From contig BCIK01000037.1 of the NCBI GenBank assembly GCA_039545295.1, positions 48,833 to 87,579 of the forward strand: DNA of 38,747 nt, given 5' to 3'. Positions 29,885 to 38,747 of the stretch are shown piece by piece. The position numbers were made by a program, and so were the translations under genes. Under the pieces are notes generated by a model. It made no database searches. It saw nothing but the letters and a program-made list of their open reading frames with translations, and was not told where the DNA came from. Each line of letters begins with the position of its first letter. The stretch's first letter is position 1. The stretch comes from Udeniomyces pyricola. Taxonomy: Eukaryota > Basidiomycota > Tremellomycetes > Cystofilobasidiales > Mrakiaceae.

Positions 29885-32497
29885 TCAGATCAACAGACCA
29901 CCAACAACAAGAGCAATCATGCCTGTCGCGATACCTGCCATCGAATTCGATGTCGACGAGACGCGAGGCGAGGCGGATGATGTGTTGCTTGAAGAAGAGC
30001 TGCCGGAGCTGGAAGTGTTGCTCGAGCTGCTGGACGAACTCGAGCTCGACAACTTGAGCTGAGACACAGTTCCACCTGCCAAGGGATAGACATGAGGAAC
30101 GATGTGTGCGATGAACGTGAGGTCAACAAGTAGCACTTTAAACTGGCAATAACGGTGGCATGCATCACGAACCAGTGGGAGACGTGACCTCGCAGGTTGG
30201 AATGGTCAACCCAGGCTTCAAGACATTGCTCTCGTTGAACAAACCCCTGTAGCAAGATGAGGTCAAGTCAGCATGAGATTCATAAACACCATGGGTGGAA
30301 GACAAGGAGCACATACCAGTGACCCTCAACTCCACCGTACTGCTGAGCCTTCCAGAGCTCATCGGAGAACTCAAAGAAGAAGCTGAAGATGGACCATACA
30401 TGACAGTCAGCATGAACCCTATCGTACAAGGACATAAACGACTTGAGAAGCTCACTAATTGGTATTGTTGGTGTTGGCCTGGCAAATGAAATCGTCGAGG
30501 AAGGTCTGAAGATTGGCGACCGAGGCCTCTGAGTTGGCGCCGTTTTTCTCGTTGGCGGTATCATCAGAAGCGGTAGGCCAGCCGGTCTCGGCGATGTACA
30601 TGATTGGGTTGTTGGATGCTTGGGCACATATGTCAACGTCAAACTCCTGGAAAGGATGGAGAAGCGTCAGAGAATAGCAAAACGGCCTCTAGGTCATAAT
30701 GTACCGGCAAATTGTTACGCACTTGGAAGAAGCTCCATACCCACTTGGCGGCTTGGTCAATCAGGACCGAACCAAACCAGGCGTGCACGTTGGCCATCTA
30801 GAATTTCAAGAGAAAAAGTATCGGGGTCAGCACAGATATATTGAGGCAGATCAAAGGTGATACATGACAGCCTAGAAACTTACAATGTAATCAGCTCCTT
30901 CACACAATTGCAAAGTGACCGCCGATCCTGCATCCGCAGTTCCGAGCCTGAGCGAGGGGAAACACGTGGTGTCAGACAAATGGACATGATAACCTCGGCA
31001 GCTGGAGCCTGTCTTATACATACGGAATGTTCTTGTCGAGCCCCATAGCCTGGATGGTCTTGTTGGTCTCGGAGATGTAGTTCAGCAGCTTGGTTCGGGC
31101 CGCAACGCCATTGGCGTCAGTGGCCGTTCCGCTGTCGCCATAAGATTGAAGTACTACAAGTAGCACAAGATCAGCAAAACGATACATATAGACATCACCA
31201 TCTACTGGAAGAAGACGAACGGTATTCATTGCCTACGGTGATCCCGGCGATGTGCTGTAAACGGTGTGAAGTCGAGGGGTCATTGTGTCAGAGAGTGTGA
31301 TTTCTAAAAACAGATTGAAATGAATGGAGAGAGCTTACATCTGATCCATAGGTCTTGATGGCATCGGAGACAAGGTCCATCTGTCGCTGATAAACGGTCT
31401 AGAGGGAAAAGTTCGAGGTGTAACGGCCGTTAGAGATCAACAACAGAAACTGCAGGGGATCCTTGAGACAACCAAGCTGAACTCACGTCGTTACCATCAA
31501 TATAGCTGACGAACAAGGGCAACATGAGAATCATGCCGGCGCGTCAGTCACGATCCCATGATTATGGATGTCCGTCGATCAGCGTCGAGATGCTGGCGAT
31601 ACATACATTCCAACCCAGACCGACAGGTCGGCGTTGGTGTCTTGAATAGCCTGAAGCACGAGGGCAGTCTGATTGCAGTCCGCTCCACTGTGTGGTAACG
31701 TAATATAGGGTATCGCCAGAGAAGTCAGAAGTGATTCGTCAGTCAGGTCAGCCTGTGCTCGCCTTTCATGCCGGCTCGATTTGGAAAGGACGCACTAAAG
31801 ACGAATTCTCGGCGTGAGCTGTGCGAGCAACTCGATATCGGCCGTGACCTCAGCTTGGGTGCTGCCACAATTAGGAAGAATGACCTGGAAAAGTGAGATT
31901 TGATTCGAGGACAAATATATATAACACAGTCAGCACAAAAGAGATCAGGGGCATGCATTAGACGCGATGGGTTGGGCTATGGCGTCGTGGCCATGGGAAT
32001 TTAAGTCTCGACTGGTCAACTTACACCTAAAGTCATCACGTAAAAAGACAAGGATGACATCGTGGTAAGTACGCCAGGCATGTTTCGGTGTCTGACGCTA
32101 ATGTGAGAAAAATTGGCACGGACCAGATGGAGTGTATGCAATGCCTAGTAGTGAAAAGCCAAGGAAGCAAGGGGTCCAAGTCGAGGAAGCAAGAGAGGGG
32201 GAACGTGTGCGCTTAAGCTTAACCCGGGTGTATAGGATGGATGTCTTTGGCGAGCGAGTGAACGATAAAACTTACCGTAGAGACTCTGTGGGTGAAGAAC
32301 GAAAGGAGTACAAGTCAGTCAGATCAATATGTCCATCAACACCCCAAAGCCGAAACGGGTGAAGTCAAGGGAACAAGGGGGGCAAGTCCACGACTTGACA
32401 CATGAAGACGTACTCGATGGAGATCGCTGTTGAGGGAGCCGGCAGCAGCGGCACCGAGGGCTGATACGAGGAGGAGGAGGAGGGTATTGGCAAGCAT
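29885..32497 (-). CDS. GPI-anchored GH17 beta-1,3-glucanase, 16 exons
   Basis: Model on the minus strand: exons 32497-32414, 32285-32276, 32144-32124, 32026-32025, 31884-31796, 31687-31607, 31505-31487, 31398-31339, 31254-31221, 31153-31024, 30947-30884, 30797-30723, 30646-30456, 30382-30317, 30246-30173, 30075-29885 (396 residues, all phases agree). Residues 1-19 form a signal peptide (MLANTLLLLLVSALGAAAA). The GH17 barrel begins SLYGIAYTPSG and contains RIRLYGADCNQT, TVGNEY (acid/base Glu about 132), GTADAGSAVTL, MANVHAWFG, YIAETGWPT (nucleophile Glu about 243) and FFFEFSDELWKAQ with GVEGHWGLF. A Ser-rich linker then leads to a hydrophobic end (MAGIATGMIALVVGGLLI) with the shape of a GPI-anchor signal. 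Such enzymes remodel or hydrolyse cell-wall beta-1,3-glucan at the outer face of the membrane. The gene has several microexons, including a 2-nt exon inferred at 32025-32026. Confidence 0.9.
32025..32026 (-). other. Probable 2-nt microexon in the GH17 gene
   Basis: The minus strand reads gactttag, then GT, then gtaagttgacc: a good acceptor, two bases and a strong donor. The preceding exon ends in TCT-G at 32124 and the next begins GTCATTCTTCC at 31884. Direct joining gives Gly-His-Ser-Ser-stop. Adding GT restores PSGVILPNCGSTQAEV, which continues in frame to RIRLYG. The alternative is a larger intron (31862-32119) giving PSGPTQAEV without the Cys. Confidence 0.6.
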
Positions 32498-33446
32498 CGG
32501 TAGAGGATCGTGATGTGGGGTGGAGAACCAAGAGCGAGAGGACGTTGAATGGAAAGAAAAAGAAGGGCGACCTCTCTTCGCCCACCAACCCAACGCGGCA
32601 CTGCTTCTCCGACCAAACAATCATCAATCAGCTCCGGCGTGACTGACTGCTGCGCACGCTCGCCCCTTGGCCGACCTAGCCTGGGATCGATCTGGTCATG
32701 AGGGGTTCAATTTAGAATTTATCTAAATCAATCGTTCGGCCTCCCGTCGACGGGTTACTCATCACATATATACTTTTCAGCCTTTGACAATGCATGCGTC
32801 CATCCGATATGATGGCATGATCATGCACTTTTTCCTTCCACCAGCTAGCAAGTATTGATGTTCTAATACCAATCCTGCTTTATTGCAGGTGGCTGTTCAA
32901 AACAGCGCCAATCATCTGCTGCACGTCGCGTGTATATATATATATATATACACGACGCTGCCGCAAGCGCACGCGGCATACATGATGCGTGTTATCATCC
33001 CATCATACGCGCTATACGTACGATGCTGATCAACATATCACATATATATATATACAGTCGATCCGGTTATGAATGTTACGTGCTCCATCAACATAAATTC
33101 ATCAACAACTCTCGGCCTATAATGTATGAAACATGGTGGACTCACTTGAGCTCACAAACCACGTTGCACCTACGCTTTCCACCTCAAATCACTGACAGAG
33201 CGGGCTAAGCGTATGTCTCGTACCCTCAAAATTGCCACGGAGACGTTAGTCATCCGATGTCCGAGAGAAATCATAGCACCTAGAGCATCTTCAACTCGCC
33301 TGCGTGACCCGACCTAACCATGCCAAGGGCTCTCAAGCTCTCAAGAAAAGGCAAGACAACTGCGGGTCGCGCAACCGCCAACCTTTGTCTTCCTCTCCTT
33401 TGCTCTACTCTCATCTAAGATCTGAAGGCTTAGCAATGCTAGTTCA
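32498..33446. other. Intergenic region with A/T-rich dyads
   Basis: This region lies between two minus-strand genes and holds the promoter of the GH17 gene and the 3' flank of the Itc1-like gene. It contains a 26-bp perfect palindrome (32929-32954) and another TA run near 33043-33052. No coding or RNA gene could be supported. Confidence 0.5.
32929..32954. repeat. 26-bp perfect palindrome with a TA core
   Basis: CGTGTATATATA and its exact reverse complement meet without a spacer. It lies about 430 bp upstream of the GH17 start codon. Confidence 0.85.
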
Positions 33447-36400
33447 TCAAATCGCCAACATGTTCTTCCATCCAAGCGATCCTAGGCTTCGATCACCGGC
33501 ACTGCCGCGCGTGACTCGACCAGTCGGGGGTGCTTGAGCTCTTTGAACGGCATCCTGCAGTTATCGTAAAGACCAAGGTAATGGGAATGAGCATAAACAT
33601 TCGCGATACTTCAGTGCAGTCGGTACAGTGCTCACAGATTGCCGTTTGGTCATGCACGCCTTGACGTAAGGCTCCCATCGCTTGAGGTTGTCGAGCAACT
33701 TAGCTTCACGATTTCCCTTGGGATTCAGCCACTGCAGAAGGGCTTCCACCTGTTCCAGAGTCCAGGACAAAGTGTGAGAAAGAGGTCAGTCACTTTTACA
33801 CGATAGCATATGCGTTTACCAAGAGACAACAGGCAAACGTGATTCTCACCTGGTCAGCATCATCGTAGACCGCCCATTCACCGTCCTCAAGCATCCCGTT
33901 GTCGCCTTCTTCTTTCCTCCGCCGGTCCTCGATCTCGGATTCGGGGACCTTGACCTTATCGCCCAACTTGCGTCGTTCCTCTGACGAACCGCCTTGGATG
34001 TAAAGCCGTCCCGTTGAGACATGATAATTGGCCTCCGGATTGGAGGGATCGGCAGGCAAAACGAGGGAGCCCATACCATCGAACCACCAGATCCGATTGC
34101 AGAAGCGATCGATGCCCAGAGGTTTTGATCTGTCAGAATGAGTGTGGACAATCGAGAAGATGTCACCAAAATGTCACGTCTACTAACGCTCGAGCCCAAT
34201 ATGCCACCAAGAAGAGCCACACAAAAAGCTAGTCGAGACTTACCTTGGGAAATGGATATGCCGTCTAAATGCGAGCCCTAAAGCTTCTTCCTTGGCCCGG
34301 AGTTTTCCATCCTCTACGTCGATCCGCTTCTTTTGGGCCGCGAGCTCTTTTTCTTCCGCAGAAAGCGCTTGAGCTTGTGCTTTGAGTTCAGCTTCCGCCT
34401 CTTTGAGAAGTTGTTGCTGTCGGAGAGCTTGTCGTCGATGCGAGGGTCCACGCAGCGGGCCATGCTTGCTATGACCATTATGTGATGGTTCGTGCGAAGC
34501 GACTGACGCAGATTCCGATTGGTCGTCATCAACAGGATGTTCAGATGCACCATCGTCGACTCGTTCCGAGGCACCGTCGTCCATACTCATGTCATCACCG
34601 TCGATGTTGGAAGCGATATCAGTCTTGTCTACAGGGCCGTCCAAAGCGAGCCGCTCCTCGGCACTGTGATCACACAAACCAGAGATACGGAGAGCAAACT
34701 CATCAGACGCCGAACTTTGGGTTGAGTTATCAGCATGTTGCGATGGATTATTGTGGATACGTACAGCTTCTTGCGATCTCGCCGGACGTCTAGCAGATCC
34801 TTTCGAACCTCGGTCAAGTCGCTCATGCTCTCTTCCATGGCATCCTTGAGCTGTTTGGTCTGGACTACGAGCTCGCACAGGAACGCAATGATCTCCAGCT
34901 TGTGCACGATAGGCAAAGATGGGTAACGTTCCGAGGGATTCATTGGTCGGAACCCGTCAGGGTCGTTGGCCGTTGCTGACGTCACCCACGTAGGGTTTTC
35001 ATCTGGATCCTCGTCGTCCGTGAAGAGAAGGTGCGATAAGTAGTCGAGTTGGTGGGGCAGGGTTCGACTCGATGCTCGCTGTGGCAAAGTCGGTAAGACT
35101 CATGTCAACAAGGAACGAGTAATCCCGAGGCAATGCAATCAGACAAAGAGAGTACGAGCTGAACTCACGTCGATGAGAATTCCGACCAGAGCCGCCTCCC
35201 AACCTTTTCTGCCGTCCTTAGGCTTGAGTGTACCAGTTCCTATGTAACCATCCGAAACCTCTTTACCCGCATCGATGAGCCGAGCCTCGCTCAATCCCTC
35301 CCTGCCGACCCAGCTGAGCTCGCTGCCGCTGCGATCGGCATGACTGTCACCGTATGTCGAAAGCGGTCGAGCACCCAAAGGGTCTCGGATGATGATGTTG
35401 AGGAGATTGGCGTGGATTTCCACGATGAGTGGATGCGGCGGCTCGCGTTGCGCGTGGCGTAGGGCAGACTCGAAGTCGTCCACGGAGAAGGGCGACAGCG
35501 AGAGTGATTTTCTGTGAGGGGTCAAATCGGGGCCAAAGAGGCATGTATGTGAAGAACAGTATATACAGGCGAACGGACGGTTTCCACGATGAGCAGTCGA
35601 CTCATAAATGACACAACAATCATATTGTGCGAAAGGCAAACGCACCCAAGACTGTTGAGACAAGACCACGTCATGAGGAAGAGCTCAAATAGTTCCCCGA
35701 ACGGAACATTCTTAGTAGGATTTGGTCGGACCACGATTCTCTCGCCTACTTTGTCATGGGCAGGAGGGTCGCAGAGGAAGTCTGAGAAGTGATGATGGAT
35801 GCTAGTCAGTCTGGGTTGCTTGGGTGCCATGGCAACACAAATGTTTCGATACGGGATCATGAAATGTGATTGGACTTACCCTCTGCCGGGTATTTCAACG
35901 GCTTCTTTCGCGTGGGCACAGCGTCGGGTTTCTTGTCTGAAGACAACAGCGAGAGGTGCGTGAGCAATGTAGCCATGGAACTAGCTCCCACCTCGTCACA
36001 TCTAGAGAAGGCACTAACCGCCAAGTTTCGCCTTCTTGGCTGGTCTTGTGTTATCCGGTTCGGGAACTTCCGGTTCAGGCTTAGCCTTTTTCCGCTTGCC
36101 CGAAATGGCCTCTTGCAAAGCTTCAATGACGTTTCGCCTTTCCTCGTTTGGCTCGTTTGGGAGTCCGAATTCGGCCGCAACGGCGGGCTTGACAAACCAG
36201 GGGGAAGCAGCAGATTGACCTTTACGGTCGATGCACTCCTTGAGAAGCTTCTTGATGATGGTTTTCGAGAACGACACGCGATCTCGACTGAATGGATACA
36301 GCAGACATGAAATTGACACAAGTTGGTACGCGACATGGATCTAGCATTTAGTTCAGCTGTCAGACGCGAAAAGAAACGACGGACCTAAGCGCAAACTCGG

Positions 36401-38173
36401 TAACTTCCATGAAACTGTCGCTGCATCGTTCGTCTTCCCCTCCGTTGCTTTCGACAAGCTGGACGCTGTAGTAGTAAGCACGAGGGTCATCAATTTTGTC
36501 GGCATCATCCTGGGAGATCATGAGGTCTGAGACAAGTGAATGGGCAGGAGGTATCTCCTGCGGAGGCGGCGTAAGAGAATTTGTGGAGGAAGGAGAGGGA
36601 GAAGGAGAAGGTCGTCGGGGCGGGAAGATGCGGGCGATACGGGCATAGTATCTGTGTACGTAAAAGAGAGGAAATACGACGTGAAATGTCAGAATCATTG
36701 GCCTCCGATCGCGTACGCCTGAACCGCATTGCAGGAGTGGACGAGCAGGATAGGTAAAGAGAAGGGGGGGGGGATAGAAGACAGGACAAACTTGACTCCT
36801 TGAACGTCGACAAAGACCTCTGCGGAGATAGGAATCGAGACGAGACAATTGTAGTCAGTATGAGTTGGTGAGTCAAACGAACTAGACTTCACAGCGAAGA
36901 ACTCACTTTCGCCTACGTAGAATCGATTTGAGAATCGGTCGTGTACAGCGTCCACAATGTTGTCTATCCTTGGCATGATGACTGGTGTTCGGAAGTGCAC
37001 AGATCAGATTACTATTTTCATCAGTCATACTCATCGCCCAAGATCCATCGCGCAGGGAAGCTACATCATAGCGGCACGCCTGACGTGCATAGGCAACCTG
37101 ACGACGCGTCGAAATTCGCGCGCCTGAACATCGCACTTGCTGGCTTGTCATGACGATATGGACGCGGTGTTTGACGAGGCATTCGCACGCTCAACAGTGT
37201 CTGCTATCAGTTCGCGTCAATTGTGATTCAAAGAGCACTCACGGAAATGAATCGAGGTCAGGACTGGCAGCTTGAGAGCCTCGGGAAACCTTGATTGAAG
37301 GGTCTTCGCTTCGCGCTGCTCGGAGTCGAGAGCCTCGAAGTAGGTGAGGCCGGTCCGATGTGAAACCTCGCATGTAAATACTGGGGCGTGAGATGGCATC
37401 CAAGAAGAACCAGACGTCAGCATGAGACAGTGGCCAAGGCTTGCTGTTAAAGTCATAGTCTTTAGAGGGGAGCGACACACTCTTTTGGAGGTAAAAGGAA
37501 ACGCGAGCTGCGTAGGACCTGAAGAATCATCAGGGCAAAAGGATAACGAGATGGTCAAGAGTGAGCACATCGTGCGAGTTGGAGTTTTTGAGCAGTATTC
37601 AGGAGGGGACCTTGTCGACCAGCGAAAGGGGAAAATGGTGTGTCGAACACGCGCCAGAACAGAGGGGAGGGAAGTTGTGGGAAGAAGGACAAGAACCAGA
37701 AGCCAAGGGGAGGAAGGTGGGCAACGAGAGAACCAAGGCAGCTCATCTGTCACGTCGAGACCTCGAGATAGATTGTGGCGTAACGGAATGGGCTCCGACG
37801 TTGGCAGGACGTATGCTGAACAGATCGCGGATAAGCAAGGAGGAAGCACGCACTCGTAGTCGGTAAAGATCTCGCCCGTCTTGGTGAGATAGTAAACGTC
37901 CGGGTCGGCTTCCTTTGAGAGCTGCTTGGGCCGGGCTCCGTTGGACTGCTCGCCGTCGAGAGGTTGATGAGGCAGCTTTGAACTCGAAGCAAACGAGCTG
38001 GGGGCTTTACTAGTGGATGATGAGGAGGAGAAGGGCTGGTGTGAGTCGAGGTGAGAGGGGGTGGCGATGGGATGATGATTGAGGAGGTCCGGTGGGAGGA
38101 GGGCAGCTCCGGTTGTTGGAAGTTGATTGGGGTCGTCGCGAAAGATGACCTTTCGCCTATCGACGAGGACCAT
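33447..38173 (-). CDS. itc1: Itc1/ACF1-like ISWI-complex subunit (WAC, DDT, WHIM)
   Basis: Model on the minus strand: exons 38173-37854, 37518-37481, 37380-37243, 36981-36907, 36819-36792, 36651-36385, 36287-36019, 35936-35880, 35781-35646, 35511-35169, 35078-34765, 34663-34244, 34129-33850, 33749-33636 and 33554-33447, giving 968 residues with consistent phases. The WAC region starts after a basic N-terminus and a linker: VYYLTKTGEIFTDYESYAAR, SFYLQKIFTCEVSHRTGLTY, FPEALKLPVL and NIVDAVHDRFSNRFYVGE. A basic stretch follows (SFSKTIIKKLLKEC, SPWFVKPAVAAEFG). The DDT domain lies at about 425-490 (FGELFELFLMTWSCLNSLGK, SLSPFSVDDFESALRH). WHIM parts are GWEAALVGILID, a long coiled coil (about 730-800) and RSKPLGIDRFCNRIWWFDG at about 801-819. 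Itc1-type subunits pair with the ISWI remodeller in the nucleus to space nucleosomes and repress genes. The DDT and WHIM regions contact the ATPase, and WAC binds DNA. The first intron (335 nt) is long. The start at 38173 gives the basic MVLVDRRKVIF N-terminus typical of the family. Confidence 0.9.
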
Positions 38174-38652
38174 GTGAGAGTGAGATTAATGGGGAAGTTG
38201 AGCAGGCAAATTGGATGAGGAGAGAGGAGTGGAAGGAGGGGAAGAAATCCAGGGTCGGTGGGGATGAGGAGGGAGGGATGGCAAGATCGTCGAGGCCAAA
38301 GGGGAGGGGGAGACCAAGCAGAACGAAAGGGAAAGGGAAAGGGAAAGGGAAAGAGAGAGAGAGAGACTAGAGAGAGACTAGAGAGAGCGAGAGATTACAC
38401 AGACTGACAGGAGATCAAGTAAATGTATTATATATGTATTATATGTATATATGTAAGTACGTATATATCTAGATATCTAGATATCTATACACATACGTAA
38501 GCATGTATATATGTATTTGTATATAACAACATCTCCATATAATACATGATATACATCATCTACGCATTCACGTTCAGAACGAGTCTTTTGATATAGGTGG
38601 CCCAAGCTTCAAGTTTTATATTCCACTCCACTCGACACCACACCACACTATA

Positions 38653-38655
<3 letters not shown>
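38174..38655. other. Upstream region of the Itc1-like gene
   Basis: On the sense (minus) strand this begins pyrimidine-rich: CT runs and four to five TTTCCC units (38324-38358), then CTCTCT with repeated CTAGT (to about 38395), likely the 5' leader. Beyond, 38415-38550 is strongly A/T-rich with TATATATG and GATATCTA repeats. No further gene was seen. Confidence 0.5.

Positions 38656-38747
<92 letters not shown>
38652..38747. repeat. CAT trinucleotide microsatellite at the window end
   Basis: About 31 uninterrupted CAT/TCA units run to the last base. Both window ends lie in simple repeats, which suggests natural assembly breaks. The poly-Met ORF on the minus strand is this repeat translated and is not a gene. 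Confidence 0.97.

Noticed and set aside
34240..34878. 212-residue minus-strand ORF as a separate gene
   Set aside because: It is an exon of the Itc1-like gene read through its upstream intron.
38560..38745. Poly-methionine ORF at the window end
   Set aside because: Simple translation of the CAT microsatellite.

Overview
This is a eukaryotic nuclear window, almost certainly from a fungus and most likely a basidiomycete. The basis is gene content (an Slh1-type helicase, a fungal Itc1 homologue, a GPI-anchored GH17 glucanase, a DUF803/NIPA transporter) together with very dense short GT-AG introns, mostly 67-150 nt. Genus cannot be fixed from the sequence. Introns cut nearly every gene, so most long uninterrupted ORFs are shadows. 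I rebuilt the models below by hand from splice sites, frame continuity and family motifs.

Left part, plus strand: an acidic low-complexity hypothetical protein (43-2033), an SPF30/SMNDC1 splicing factor with a Tudor domain (2891-4155), and a partly resolved many-exon hypothetical gene (4804 to about 6425). Convergent to these is a 28-exon minus-strand gene for an Slh1/ASCC3-type double-cassette Ski2-like helicase (14850-6780). Its first cassette is intact. Its second cassette has lost key motifs, and the second Sec63 domain appears to be missing.

Middle: a NIPA-like Mg2+ transporter (15361-17933, plus) is divergent from the helicase gene. Two minus-strand genes follow: an unrecognised protein (about 19863-18143) and a single-pass Ser/Thr-rich plasma-membrane protein (22722-20582). 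A 1.9 kb gap with no supported gene precedes a plus-strand 4E-T-like eIF4E-binding protein with poly-Gln tracts (24649-28611).

Right part, minus strand: a 16-exon GH17 beta-1,3-glucanase with signal peptide and GPI tail (32497-29885) and an Itc1/ACF1-type ISWI-partner subunit with WAC, DDT and WHIM regions (38173-33447). The window ends in a long CAT microsatellite.

The genes do not form one pathway. Three concern RNA: splicing (SPF30), rescue of stalled ribosomes (Slh1) and mRNA repression (4E-T). The most unusual features are the microexons, including a probable 2-nt exon in the GH17 gene, a 14-nt exon carrying the Walker A core of the helicase and a 9-nt in-frame exon, and the degenerate, truncated second half of the helicase. 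No transposon, CRISPR array, rRNA or convincing tRNA was seen.
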